DNA of 64,000 bases from Streptomyces sp. H27-H1 (GCF_026627445.1 NZ_JAPNLJ010000032.1:34219-98218), one strand, 5' to 3'. Shown: positions 53,369 to 62,083, numbered from the stretch's first letter. Notes: generated by a model not told the origin, from the sequence alone. Numbers and translations are program-made.

Positions 53369-53776
53369 TCACACGGGGGCGAAGAGGTCCTCGTGCGCTT
53401 CGTCGAGGATGAATCCGTTGTCGAAGCGCACCCGGACGGTCACCCGGAGCCGCTCCTCCTCGTAGGCGATCCACGCGGGCTCCAGGCCCGCGACCTTCTC
53501 CCGCAGCTGCCTCTTGCTCTCCACGGGCAGCTGCGGGCCGAAGTCGTCGAGGAGCGACTTGAGCCGTTCGTACTCGCGGGAGTCCTGGGTCTGCCGGTCG
53601 TGCTCGACCACCCGCACCACGGTGCCCTCGGTGCCCTCCGCCAGGGACAGCGAACCGGCGACGGCCTCCGTCGAGGACGAAGGGTCCTGCGTCATCGCGA
53701 CCCAGTCGGTCAGTCTGGTGTCCGCGGCCAGCCTCACCCGCTGGCCTTCTTTCAGCGCCATCGCTTCGTCATCCAT
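53369..53776 (-). CDS. Hypothetical protein (135 residues)
   Basis: Start uncertain: ATG 53776, or ATG 53761 five residues later (MALKEGQRVRL); neither has a clear ribosome-binding site. The N-terminal part looks like a small beta-barrel (EGQRVRLAADTRLTDW, then AEGTEGTVVRVVEHD), similar to SH3/KOW-like folds, and the rest is a charged helix (SREYERLKSLLDDFGPQLPVE) and a final strand pair. No signal peptide or membrane helix. No family or function recognised. Convergent with the membrane protein gene. Confidence 0.6.
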   Translation of the reverse strand: MDDEAMALKEGQRVRLAADTRLTDWVAMTQDPSSSTEAVAGSLSLAEGTEGTVVRVVEHDRQTQDSREYERLKSLLDDFGPQLPVESKRQLREKVAGLEPAWIAYEEERLRVTVRVRFDNGFILDEAHEDLFAPV

Positions 53777-53994
53777 CCGATCGGTACGTGTCGTGCCATT
53801 ATCCGTCCCGGTCCTCGCGGGCCCTCGGCCGGCCTCGGCCGCCCTTCGCCACCGCGGATCCGGGCGTCAGCGACGTGGCAGGGCATCGGTGGCAGGGCAT
53901 TGTACGAATGATCTTGGGCAGGCAGCATGGCCTGTCGACGGGGCACCGCGGTCGTCGGAGACCTGCGGCGACCGGACGTTGAAGGGACACACCG

Positions 53995-54603
53995 ATGATC
54001 CGGCTGGCGCAGACCCCCATGACCTGGGTGGCGACCGGGGACAGCATCACCCAGGCCGTGCTGCACACCCACGGCGCCCGCGGCTGGGTCGAGCACCTGC
54101 ACGAGCGGGTCCGGTGGCAGCTGCACCGGCTGACGGACGTCGTGGTCAACACCGGAGTCTCCGCCTGGGGTGCGGCCGATGTCCTCTCGTTCCACGACCA
54201 CCTCATCGGCCGGTTCGATCCCGATGTGCTGTCCGTGTCCCTCGGCACCAACGACTGCCTCGCCGGGGAGGAGGGGCTGCCCCGGTTCCACGAGGCGATG
54301 CACCGGATCGTCTCCGGAGTGAGCCCGCGGACGCAGGTCGTTCTGCACACACCGGCGCTCGTCGGCCTCGCGGGCCGGGAGCGGCGCGGGGCGATCCCCG
54401 CGTACTGCCAGGCCGTACGGGAGATCGCGAAGGACACCGGCGCGGTGCTCGTCGACCACGAGACGCACTGGCTGGAGCACCACGGCACGTCGGACCCGAT
54501 CTCCTGGCTCGACGACGCGGCCCACCCCAACGCGGTCGGTCACCTGCGGATGGCGAACCACACCCTGCGCACGCTGGGGCTGGGCGAGCTGAACCCCCTG
54601 TAG
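53995..54603 (+). CDS. SGNH/GDSL-family hydrolase
   Basis: 202 residues from ATG 53995 with GAAGGGA 8 bases upstream. Block I ATGDSITQ (nucleophile Ser17), block II in VVNTGVSAWGAADVL (Gly), block III SLGTNDC (Asn) and block V DDAAHPNAVGHLRM (Asp and His) are all present, so the catalytic site is complete. No signal peptide, so probably cytoplasmic, unlike many Streptomyces lipases of this fold. Substrate may be an acyl ester or acetylated sugar. Upstream 53777-53994 contains GTGGCAGGGCAT twice (53875-53886 and 53889-53900), otherwise nothing recognised. Convergent with the response regulator gene. Confidence 0.87.
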   Translation: MIRLAQTPMTWVATGDSITQAVLHTHGARGWVEHLHERVRWQLHRLTDVVVNTGVSAWGAADVLSFHDHLIGRFDPDVLSVSLGTNDCLAGEEGLPRFHEAMHRIVSGVSPRTQVVLHTPALVGLAGRERRGAIPAYCQAVREIAKDTGAVLVDHETHWLEHHGTSDPISWLDDAAHPNAVGHLRMANHTLRTLGLGELNPL

Positions 54604-54639
54604 GCCGGGAAGGCTCAGCGGGCCTGTCCCCGCCCCCGG

Positions 54640-55311
54640 TCAGCCGGGCTCGGGACCGGCGATGCGGTAGCCGACCCCGGGGGTCGTCGTGATGACCTGC
54701 GGGCTGCCCAGCTTGCGGCGCAGCCGACCGACGGTGACCGCCACCGTATTGGTGAACGGGTCGGCGTTCTCGTCCCAGACCTGTTCGAGAAGGTCCTCGG
54801 CGCTCAGGAAGCCCGGGCCGGCCCGCAGCAGCGCCTCCAGGACGGCGAACTCCTTGACGGAGAGCTCCAGTCGGACGCCCTCCCGAAGGACGGTGCGGTG
54901 TACCGGGTCGAGTTCGAGGCCGGCGGCGCGCAGCGTACGGCCCCGGGCCGCGGGCCTGCGGCGGGCCAGGGAGCGGATGCGCAGGATGAGTTCCGGGAAG
55001 TGGAAGGGCTTGGCGAGGTAGTCGTCGGCGCCCAGGGTGAGACCGCTGACCCGGTCGCCGGGCGATCCGGCCGCGGTCAGCATCAGGACCATCGCGCGTT
55101 CGTCCCGCTCCGTGATCATCCGGCAGAGCACGTCGCCGTGGATGCCGGGCAGGTCCCGGTCGAGGACCACCACGTCGTACGCGTTGACATCGAGTTTGGC
55201 GGCGCCGGACAGCCCGTCGTACGCGAGGTCGACGGCCATCCCCTGGTCCCGCAGCCCTTCGGCGATGACCTCCGCGAGGGACCGCGCGTCCTCCACGACC
55301 AGGATCCTCAC
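54640..55311 (-). CDS. OmpR/PhoB-family response regulator
   Basis: 223 residues from GTG 55311. Receiver domain (1-115) with phospho-Asp51 in VVVLDRDLPG, acidic pair in VVEDA and Lys in YLAKPFHF; winged-helix C-terminus (about 128-220: ELSVKEFAVLEALLRAG and TNTVAVTVGRLRRKLG, VGYRIAG). Its GTG overlaps the stop codon of the upstream sensor kinase gene by 4 bases (GTGA), so the pair is translationally coupled. Targets are unknown; the divergent permease gene at 56669 is the nearest candidate. Confidence 0.92.
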   Translation of the reverse strand: MRILVVEDARSLAEVIAEGLRDQGMAVDLAYDGLSGAAKLDVNAYDVVVLDRDLPGIHGDVLCRMITERDERAMVLMLTAAGSPGDRVSGLTLGADDYLAKPFHFPELILRIRSLARRRPAARGRTLRAAGLELDPVHRTVLREGVRLELSVKEFAVLEALLRAGPGFLSAEDLLEQVWDENADPFTNTVAVTVGRLRRKLGSPQVITTTPGVGYRIAGPEPG

Positions 55312-56555
55312 GGTGTCCCCCCGTGCCGGCCGTCCGGGGAGTCCGCCGGGGCCATCGCGGCCGTCACCTTCAGGCCGCCCTCCGGCCGGACGCGGAGGTC
55401 GAGGCTGCCGCCGTGCGCGGCAACGATCGCGGCGACGATCGACAGCCCGAGTCCGGAGTGCTCCTGCGATCCGGTCCGGTCGGTCCCGAGCCGCTCGAAC
55501 GGCTGCGTGAGCCGGTCCACTTGATCCTGGTCGAGGACTCTCCCGCCGGTCTCGACGACGAGTCGGGCGCCGGCGGCGCCGCGCCCGGGGGCGTCTCCAC
55601 CGGACGCATCGCCGTCGCCGGCGGCGTCGTTCCCCGCATCGCCGTCCCCGGCGTCGTCGTTCCCGGTGGTGATCCGGATCCAGCCGCCTTCGTGGTTGTG
55701 CACGATCGCGTTGTCGATCACGTTCTGCACCAGCCGGGACAGCAGCGCCGGACTGCCCAGTGTCCAGGCCTTCGACGTCAGCCCGTCATCGACACTGAGG
55801 TTCTTCTCGGCGATGGCGGCGGCCCGGGCGGACAGGGCTTGCGCCGCCAGTTCGGCGAGCGATACGGGAATCCGGTCGGGGAGGACACCGTGCTGTGCCC
55901 GGGCGAGCACCAGGAAGCCTTCCAACAGGTGGTCCACCCGGTCGAGTTCTGTACGGAGCCGGTCGGCGAGCGCCACTGTCTGCGCGGCGGGCCGGGGTTT
56001 GGCCACGGCCACGTCGAGCGAAGCCCGTATCGTCGCCAGCGGAGTGCGCAGTTCGTGCGAGGCGTTGGCGACGAACCGGCGTTGCGCGGCGAAGGAGGCC
56101 TCGAGGCGTGCCAGGAGGCCGTCCACCGTGTCCGCGAGTTCCTTGACCTCGTCGTCGGGCCCGGCCACGGCGAGCCGCTGGTGCAAGTTCTCCGCGGAGA
56201 TCCGCCGCGTGGCCGTCGTGATCAGGCGCAGTGGGCGCAGGACGTGGCCGGCGAGGATCCGGCCGAGCAGGAACGAGCCGGCGGCCAGCACGGCGATCGC
56301 GATCAGCGAGCCGAACAGGAGCTGTCTGGACTGCTGCGCGTGCACCTCGGCCAGCTGTCGCTCCAGGTCGAGGACGTGCCGTTCGATGCCCGTGGCCGGC
56401 CCGCCCGGCGGCGGCTGTCCGGGGGCGGCCCTTGTCATGTCGGAGCCGGACAGCAGGTAGACCAGGGTGATCAGCCCGGTCCCGGACAGCAGGAAGACCG
56501 TGCCGAACAGCATGGTGAACCGCCGCCCGACAGTTTTGTTCCGCATTCTGCCCAC
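55308..56555 (-). CDS. Membrane sensor histidine kinase with low-complexity insert
   Basis: 415 residues from GTG 56555, chosen because GGGGAGG lies 4 bases upstream; other starts at 56606 and 56546 are possible. Two membrane helices (about 14-37 and 80-103) frame a short ~40-residue outside loop, so it senses within or near the membrane. HAMP follows, then HisKA with His167 (FVANASHELRTPLATIRASLD) and HATPase (VQNVIDNAIVHNHEG, HSGLGLSIVAAIV). Inside the ATPase domain, after WIRITTG, is a ~28-residue Asp/Gly/Ala-rich insert (DDAGDGDAGND and similar) that ordinary family members lack. Partner of the response regulator downstream. Divergent from the permease gene. Confidence 0.9.
   Translation of the reverse strand: MGRMRNKTVGRRFTMLFGTVFLLSGTGLITLVYLLSGSDMTRAAPGQPPPGGPATGIERHVLDLERQLAEVHAQQSRQLLFGSLIAIAVLAAGSFLLGRILAGHVLRPLRLITTATRRISAENLHQRLAVAGPDDEVKELADTVDGLLARLEASFAAQRRFVANASHELRTPLATIRASLDVAVAKPRPAAQTVALADRLRTELDRVDHLLEGFLVLARAQHGVLPDRIPVSLAELAAQALSARAAAIAEKNLSVDDGLTSKAWTLGSPALLSRLVQNVIDNAIVHNHEGGWIRITTGNDDAGDGDAGNDAAGDGDASGGDAPGRGAAGARLVVETGGRVLDQDQVDRLTQPFERLGTDRTGSQEHSGLGLSIVAAIVAAHGGSLDLRVRPEGGLKVTAAMAPADSPDGRHGGTP
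55585..55672. repeat. Low-complexity GAC/GGC/GCC-rich insert in sensor kinase gene
   Basis: The minus strand reads near-repeats of GACGCCGGCGACGGGGAT and GACGCATCCGGTGGAGAC, encoding Asp/Gly/Ala-rich sequence. Codon composition and imperfect repetition suggest in-frame slippage. Confidence 0.65.
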
Positions 56556-56668
56556 GGTTCCTCCCCTGGTCCCGGTCAAACTGGGGTCCAGCATGCCCGG
56601 CGGCACCTAACAGCGTCATGACAGCAGCGGTTCGGATCCCGTTACCGGCGTTTGCGTAGAACCGGAGC

Positions 56669-58015
56669 ATGCTCACAGACAACGAAATCCTCCGGCAGGA
56701 GTGGACCCGCTTCCGGCGCCCGGGCCGGCTCGTCGCCATGGCCCTGGCGGCCCTGATCGTCCTCGCCCTCGGTCTGCTCCACGCCTTCGGCAACCACGCG
56801 TCCTGCGCCGGTATCTGCCCGGCCGATCCGATCGGGCCGGACGGCTCCGCGGTCAGCGACCAGTTCGCCTTCATGCACCGGGATCTGCCGCGCGAGGGCA
56901 GCATCACGGTCCGGATGACGTCCATGACGGGCACCATCACCTATCCGCCGCCCCATCACGACCAGATCGTCCCGGGCCTGGTGCCGTGGGCGAAGGCCGG
57001 GATCGTCATCAAGGACGGCGTCCGCCAGGGGTCCTCGTACGCGGCCCTGATGGTCACCGGCGAGCACGGTGTGCGGATGCAGTACGACTACGGCCACGAC
57101 ATCGCCGGGAGCTCCGGCAACGGCGGCACGGTCTCGGCGGGGTCGCCGCGGTGGCTGCGGCTGACCCGGGCGGGCGACACGATCACCGGCTACGAGTCCT
57201 CCGACGGCGATCGATGGGTGAAGGTGGCCGCGGTGAGGCTGTCCGGGCTGCCCGACACCGCGCAGGTCGGCCTGTTCGCCACCTCTCCCGGAAATCTGAC
57301 GCTGCAGCCGGCCGGCCTCGGCGGAGCGACGGAACAGGTCCGCTTCACCCAGGCCGTCGGTTCCTTCGACCACATCAGCCTGGAGGGCGCCGTCGGCGGG
57401 GCCTGGCGGGGCGAGGTGGTCGGCGAGATGAACACGACCGACTGGGAGAAGCACCACAAGGCGTCCGGGGCGGTGGAGGAAGGCGGCACGGTCACCGTCG
57501 CCGGCGCCGGCGACATAGGGCCCGCGGCGTCCGCGGGCGGCAACCCTCTGGAAGGAATGCTGAACGGCCTGAACCTCGCCCTGCTCATCGTGCTCGTGGT
57601 GGCGGTGCGGTTCGCCACCGACGGTACCGGTCGCCGGCAGCCGGGGGGCACGGCGCTCACCCGCGCCGCCTTCGGGGCACGGGCGGTCGTCGTGGGAGCC
57701 GTGGCGTTCGTGACCGGGCTGCTGGCCGTGGGCATCGTGGTACCGGTCGGGATCACGGTCCTGAAGGCGAACGGCGTGCCCGTCCCGGGGCTGTCCGCGC
57801 TCACGGGAGCGCGGCTGGTCATCGGCATCCCGGCGGTGGCGCGCAGCGTGCGGGCGATCTCCGGGTCGCGGACGGAGGGGGTCCGGTCCTCGACGGTGAC
57901 GAGGAGCCTGTGCGTGCGCGGGCCGGAGAGGCCCAGATCCGCGACCGGCACGTCGGTCCGGCCCGCCAATCGCTTGATCTCCCGGCCGTCGAGGTACCAG
58001 CGGACCACGAGCTGA
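56669..58015 (+). pseudogene. ABC-2-like permease with extracellular domain, truncated and fused to antisense sequence
   Basis: Starts ILRQEWTRFRRPGRLVAMALAAL (membrane helix 1). A long extracellular region follows, with two cysteines (SCAGIC) and a beta-sandwich like DUF1349/concanavalin folds (WAKAGIVIKDGVRQGSSYAALM, GDTITGYESSDGDRWVKVA). Helix 2 is NLALLIVLVVAVRFA. Relatives then carry the permease core (an R-AAKAVVVGAVAFVTG-like helix, seen here as RAVVVGAVAFVTGLLAVGI) and about three more helices. Here homology stops near 57830, after ARLVIGIP; residues beyond are the reverse complement of the peptidase gene, ending at 58015. So the C-terminal helices, and any following ATPase gene, are lost. 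Confidence 0.75.
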
Positions 58016-59169
58016 CGGCCGTCGGCGCCGGTGAGCCGGGGCACGGCCGCCTTCGCGGTGTGCCGTGCCCGCAGGGTGCGGTCCGTCGGGGTGATCGGGG
58101 TGACTGCCCGTGCGTGCTTGTAGAAGCCGGCGATCATCGACTCGACGCCGGGGAGGTTGAAGGGCTTGCCCAGGACCCGCATCAGCGAGTTGTCGGTGGG
58201 CCGGCCCAGCCCGGTGACGAAGTAGCCGCCGCCCTCGTACGCGCCGACCGTGCCGCCGTCAGGGGAGGACTCGCCGAGCCAGCGGTACCACTTGGCCCGT
58301 TGCCGGGCCATCCGGCCGGCGGTCAGCGTGGAGATGTTGGACTCAGCGGGCTCGGGCCCCGTGTACTTCTCGTAGTCCGGGACCCCGGGGTAGAAGTATT
58401 CGTCGGCGAGCTTCCCGAGCGAGTGGCCGGTCTCGTGAATGGCCACCTGCCCGGACTTGGCGTTGTCCGCCGAAGCCGTGGAAATGCCCTCGTAGCCGAG
58501 GGTGGCGCTGGGCTCGTTGTAGCCGGCGCCTCCGTACTTGGAGCTGTTGGCCAGGACGATGACCAGGTCGGCTTCCGGCGCCTTCGACACATAGGCGTCC
58601 ACCTTGGGCTGGTCTATGCACAGGAGCCGCTCGATCTCCTCGCACCAGAAGTAGGCGCCGAGGGCCGTGTCGCGGACGGCCGCCCGGTCGGGGTCGCCGG
58701 AGACGCCCGACTCGTGGGAGACGGCGTCGACCGTCCACACGTTGAAGAGGTTCCGGTAGGTGGCGTACGGCTCCACGGCCGTCACCTCGGCCCATTTGGC
58801 CCGGGCGTCGGTGTGGAACTTCGCCAGCTCGCCCGCGGTGTAGCCGTCGCCGATGACGACCACGTCCAGCCGGTCCGCGGTGGGGCCGTTGTCGACGAGC
58901 TTGGCGACCTCGCCGTCCGCCGCCCGTTCCGCTTCGGAGAGCCGGGCGCCCGCGCCGGCCGGCTGGTGGGCCCGTGCGGGTACACGGGCGTGGCCCGAGC
59001 CGGCGTCACCGCCCTGCTCCGGACCCGGGATCTCCACGACCAACCGGGGCTCGGCCGGGGTGCCGGCCGCGCGGACGGGTCCGGCGGCCAGCAGCGCGGC
59101 GCTCGCGCAGACCGCCGCGACGGCTGCCCGCAGTACCGAGCGGGCGGCCCGGCCTCTTACGTGGTGCAT
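57190..59169 (-). CDS. Secreted M64-family metallopeptidase with C-terminus replaced by read-through
   Basis: ATG 59169 has a perfect AGGAGG eight bases upstream; signal peptide LRAAVAAVCASAALLAAG. The M64 (IgA-peptidase-like) domain includes VVVIGDGYTAGELAKF and the zinc site HETGHSLGKLADEYFYPG (about 244-261, HExxH...D/E). Family members end close to RDPEIARTLRAT, reached near 57845; after that the frame simply continues through the reverse complement of the permease gene to 57190, adding ~220 odd residues (many Pro/Ser/Thr/Arg). The original stop has been lost by the same event that truncated the permease. Catalytic residues are intact, so the enzyme may still work. Confidence 0.82.
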   Translation of the reverse strand: MHHVRGRAARSVLRAAVAAVCASAALLAAGPVRAAGTPAEPRLVVEIPGPEQGGDAGSGHARVPARAHQPAGAGARLSEAERAADGEVAKLVDNGPTADRLDVVVIGDGYTAGELAKFHTDARAKWAEVTAVEPYATYRNLFNVWTVDAVSHESGVSGDPDRAAVRDTALGAYFWCEEIERLLCIDQPKVDAYVSKAPEADLVIVLANSSKYGGAGYNEPSATLGYEGISTASADNAKSGQVAIHETGHSLGKLADEYFYPGVPDYEKYTGPEPAESNISTLTAGRMARQRAKWYRWLGESSPDGGTVGAYEGGGYFVTGLGRPTDNSLMRVLGKPFNLPGVESMIAGFYKHARAVTPITPTDRTLRARHTAKAAVPRLTGADGRQLVVRWYLDGREIKRLAGRTDVPVADLGLSGPRTHRLLVTVEDRTPSVRDPEIARTLRATAGMPMTSRAPVSADSPGTGTPFAFRTVIPTGTTMPTASSPVTNATAPTTTARAPKAARVSAVPPGCRRPVPSVANRTATTSTMSRARFRPFSIPSRGLPPADAAGPMSPAPATVTVPPSSTAPDALWCFSQSVVFISPTTSPRQAPPTAPSRLMWSKEPTAWVKRTCSVAPPRPAGCSVRFPGEVANRPTCAVSGSPDSLTAATFTHRSPSEDS

Positions 59170-59308
59170 GAAGTCCTCCTGCGATGAAGGGAGTTAAGTA
59201 GATGCGTAAGCGCATTGAACCGGGTGCTTAAATTAGGCGGCGCACGACAGGTGCGCAATGCCCTGCTCCCCCTGAATACTGGGGAGTTCGAGCAACCAGG
59301 GGGATCCC
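59170..59308. promoter_or_regulatory. Divergent promoter region of M64 peptidase and XRE-TPR regulator
   Basis: About 140 bases, AT-richer than average, with AGTTAAGTAG (near 59190) and GCTTAAATTAG (near 59227), and TGCG-TAAG-CGCA palindrome (about 59203-59214). The two repeats of TTAA with flanking G/C suggest operator sites for the XRE-TPR protein; not proven. Confidence 0.4.
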
Positions 59309-60661
59309 ATGGACGAACCGGCCGAGATCGGCCGCAGGGTTCAGCGCATGCGCAGCGAACTCGGCCTGACACAGAAGAAGTTGGCGGAGCCTTCGTACAC
59401 ACCGGCCTATATCTCCACACTGGAGTCGGGCAAGGTGCGACCCTCCGAGGCCGCGCTGCGCTTCCTCGCCGGGCGGCTCGGCACCTCCTACGAGGAACTG
59501 TCCACCGGACGCCCCGCCCGGCTGGCCACGGAGCTACGCCTCGCCCTCACCGACGCCCAGCAGATCCTGGCCTCCGGCGCGGCCGACGAGGCCGCCGCCC
59601 ACTACCGGCGCCTGCTCGCCGAAGCGGAGAGCCTCGGGCTCGCCGACGAGCGGGTCGGGGCACTGCTCGGGCTGGGCGACTGCGCACTGGAGACCGGCGA
59701 GCTCCCGGACGCCATCAAGTACTTCGAACACGCGGAACGGCTCCTGGCCGATGAGCCGCTCCCCCGCCGCGCCCGCCCGATCCGCGGCCGCGCCGTGGCG
59801 CACCTGCTCGCCGGGGAACTGCGCTACGCCTGCTACCTGCTGGAATCGACCATCGACGAGCTGGGGGCGAGCGGACTGGCCGACCCCGAGGCGCTGGTGC
59901 TGCTCTACGCCGCGGTCATCGGGCCGTACATCGACATGGGCGCCCACGCCCGTGCCGCGCACGCCGCCGAGCTCGCCCTGACGCTGGCTCCCCGGGTCGC
60001 GGATCCGGCCCTGGTGGCGGGCATGCACCGGCAGGTCGCGCGGACGTTCCTGACGGAGGGGCGCGTGGCCGACGCCGACGCCTCCCTGGCCAAGGCCCAG
60101 GCCATCTACGGACAGTTGCAGCTGCGGACCGACCTGGCGCACTGCCACTGGATGCGCGGGTACGTACAGGCCCAGGACGGCGACCTCGCCTCCGCCGAGC
60201 GGGAACTGCGCACGGCCCGGGACATGCTCTCCGCGGGGCGTGCGGCCCTGTACACCGCCCAGGTGGAGGTCGAACTCGCCGACGTACTGCGCCGGCTCGG
60301 CCGGTACGAGGAGGCCGCCGGGCTGCTCTCGGCGCTACTGGCCCTCGGCGACAGCCACGGCGCCGTACACGCGGGAGGCGCGCACCGGCTCCTGGGCCTC
60401 ATGGCCGAGGAGCGGGGCGCCTACGAGTCCGCCGAGGAGCACTACGTACAGGCAATGGCGCTGCTGGAGCGCAGCGGGGCGACGGGCGACCTCGCGGACC
60501 TGTGCCGGCTCCTGGGTGATCTGCTGCGGCGGGCCGGCCGCACCGAGGCGGCGCTGGACGCCTACCGCACGGGCCTGGGCCATCGGTCGGCCCCCGGCAC
60601 CACCACCCTGGGCCCGGCACCGGCGGCGCCTGCGTTCCCGCCCCATCCGGCCTCGCGGTAG
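59309..60661 (+). CDS. XRE helix-turn-helix regulator with TPR repeats
   Basis: 450 residues, ATG 59309 with AGGGGGA upstream. N-terminal Cro/C1 domain (about 7-60: RMRSELGLTQKKLAEPSYTPAYISTLESGKVRPSEAAL). The remainder is alpha-helical with TPR-like 34-residue repeats (GLGDCALETGELPDAIKYFEHAERL; HYVQAMALLERSGATGDLADLCRLLGDLLRRAGRTEAALDAY). Such regulators in Streptomyces are often tied to secondary metabolism or to small peptide signals bound by the TPR part. Divergent from the secreted M64 peptidase, an arrangement suggesting that the peptidase is its target, possibly with a peptide signal processed outside. Confidence 0.87.
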   Translation: MDEPAEIGRRVQRMRSELGLTQKKLAEPSYTPAYISTLESGKVRPSEAALRFLAGRLGTSYEELSTGRPARLATELRLALTDAQQILASGAADEAAAHYRRLLAEAESLGLADERVGALLGLGDCALETGELPDAIKYFEHAERLLADEPLPRRARPIRGRAVAHLLAGELRYACYLLESTIDELGASGLADPEALVLLYAAVIGPYIDMGAHARAAHAAELALTLAPRVADPALVAGMHRQVARTFLTEGRVADADASLAKAQAIYGQLQLRTDLAHCHWMRGYVQAQDGDLASAERELRTARDMLSAGRAALYTAQVEVELADVLRRLGRYEEAAGLLSALLALGDSHGAVHAGGAHRLLGLMAEERGAYESAEEHYVQAMALLERSGATGDLADLCRLLGDLLRRAGRTEAALDAYRTGLGHRSAPGTTTLGPAPAAPAFPPHPASR

Positions 60662-60703
60662 CCCGCCGGCGGCGTGAGCGCGGCCTTGGCGTGGGCGTGG
60701 GCG

Positions 60704-60745
60704 TTGGCCTTGGCCTTGGCCTTGGCCTTGGCCTTGGCCTTGGCC
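60704..60745. repeat. TTGGCC hexanucleotide repeat, seven perfect copies
   Basis: Seven exact TTGGCC units (60704-60745), preceded by GTGGGC/TTGGCG variants, lie between convergent genes ending at 60661 and 60765. It is non-coding and a candidate variable-length microsatellite. Confidence 0.95.
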
Positions 60746-60764
60746 GGAAGGGTTCAACCAACCC

Positions 60765-61289
60765 CTAGAGGTCGATCCAGTAGCGCCGCTTGGGGCCGAT
60801 CAAGGTCTCGCGGACGTCCTCGAGCACGCCGCCGTTGGCCTCGATCGTGCGGATCGAGGCCTGGTTGCCGGGGTCGCAGGTGAGCAGCACCCGGTCCATC
60901 CCCAGCAGTCGGGCCTCATGCTTGACCTCGGCCAGGGCCCAGGTGGCCAGGCCGCGGCCGCGGGCCGAGGGGCGCACGCCGTAGCCGATGTGGCCTCCCG
61001 CATCGAGCAGAAATCCGTTCAGGTAGTGCCGCAGGTCAATGGCTCCCAGGTATTCGTCGCCCTCGGCCATCCACCAGTACGTGGTGGGGACGCGTCCGTG
61101 TTCGAGCGGCGCGGTGCGGTCCCCGTAACTCCGCAGCCGCTCCGTCCAGGCGGCGAACCCCTCCCGGCTGTCCACGTCGTCGTCGGAGGCGAGCCCGGCG
61201 CCGTCCATGTGGGCGTCGGGCCCCCACTCCTCCTGCGCGGCGAGCCAGGAGGCGTACAGACGGGGGGTGGGCGGGATCAGATCGGGCAT
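60765..61289 (-). CDS. GNAT-family N-acetyltransferase
   Basis: 174 residues from ATG 61289; upstream open frame is ignored because it has no family similarity. The fold reads YWWMAEGDEYLGAIDLRHYLN, the acetyl-CoA loop GYGVRPSARGRGLATWALAEV (R-G-R-G-L) and GMDRVLLTCDPGNQASIRTIEANGGVLE, like predicted acetyltransferases (RimL/YedL type). The substrate is unknown. Convergent with the XRE-TPR gene. Confidence 0.85.
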   Translation of the reverse strand: MPDLIPPTPRLYASWLAAQEEWGPDAHMDGAGLASDDDVDSREGFAAWTERLRSYGDRTAPLEHGRVPTTYWWMAEGDEYLGAIDLRHYLNGFLLDAGGHIGYGVRPSARGRGLATWALAEVKHEARLLGMDRVLLTCDPGNQASIRTIEANGGVLEDVRETLIGPKRRYWIDL

Positions 61290-61515
61290 GAGCGGACGAT
61301 AACAGTCCGCGGGAACCGCCCCGGGGCCCGGGAACGTACGGGCTGCCCCGCACCGGAGACCGACCACTGCGGCAATCCCGGCGGCGCCCGCGCACTCGAA
61401 GCGGCCGACGGCCCGGGGCACCCGAGGCAGTGCCCGACACCGGGGCCGCCCCAGGAGGGATTTCCTTCCTCCTTGGGGGCGCCGACTGGCCGGGACCGGA
61501 CCGGCGGCGGAGCGG

Positions 61516-61758
61516 GTGTTCGCGGCAGCCGCCCGGATGCGCTTCGCACCCCGGGACGCCCCGGGCCCCGACCCCGCCACCCGGCGGGTACTGCTGCAGG
61601 AGTGCCCGTACCGGGAACTGGCCCGGGCCCTGCCCGAGGTCGTGTGCACCGTCCAGCAGGGCGTCCTGGACGGCCTGCTGGAGAACAGTGGGACCACAGT
61701 GCGGCTGCTGCCCTTCGTCGGCCCGGACCTGTGCGCGGCGGACCTACGCCCGGCCTGA
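61516..61758 (+). pseudogene. C-terminal fragment of a winged-helix regulator (Cys-rich type)
   Basis: An isolated ~80-residue ORF whose part ECPYRELARALPEVVCTVQQG resembles the C-terminal metal- or cluster-binding segment (C-P-x-R...V-C...G-x-L) of ArsR/SufR-like regulators; it continues LLENSGTTVRLLPFVGPDLCAA. The N-terminal DNA-binding half is missing, and the 220 bases upstream (61290-61510) contain no homologous sequence I can see. No ribosome-binding site. Probably a remnant. Confidence 0.45.
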
Positions 61759-61786
61759 CCTCCCCTTGGGCCGCAGGAAGCCGGGC

Positions 61787-61999
61787 TCAGCCGCGGGGGC
61801 GGTTGCGGCGCCGGAACTCGTCCGTCGGGACGCCGCCCACGCCCCAGTCCTCCAGAGCGACCTCGTCGATGAGGACGAACGTGGTCGCCGGGTCCTTGTC
61901 GAGGACCCTGACCAGCAGGTCGGTCACGCCTGCGATGATCTCGGCCTTCTGCGACGCGGTGGCGCCTTCACGGGTGATCTTGACGTTGACGTACGGCAC
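61787..61999 (-). CDS. 4-oxalocrotonate tautomerase family protein
   Basis: 70 residues from GTG 61999 with GAGGAA 6 bases upstream. After the initiator comes Pro (PYVNVKITREGAT), the N-terminal catalytic proline required of 4-OT family members; then SQKAEIIAGVTDLLVRVLDKDPATTFVLIDEV follows the family pattern. These small enzymes tautomerise enol/keto acids and assemble as hexamers or trimers. The specific substrate is unknown. Same strand as, and 84 bases downstream of, the SDR gene; possibly one operon. Confidence 0.9.
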   Translation of the reverse strand: MPYVNVKITREGATASQKAEIIAGVTDLLVRVLDKDPATTFVLIDEVALEDWGVGGVPTDEFRRRNRPRG

Positions 62000-62083
62000 G
62001 TGCGGTTCCTCTCCTCATGACGGTGACGGGCGGGCGGCCGGGCGGTGACCGGCGGGGGCTGTGACGGGCGGGGAGCCGGGGCG

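Noticed and set aside
61290..61515. N-terminal half of the regulator fragment
   Set aside because: No helix-turn-helix-like sequence found in any frame of this stretch.
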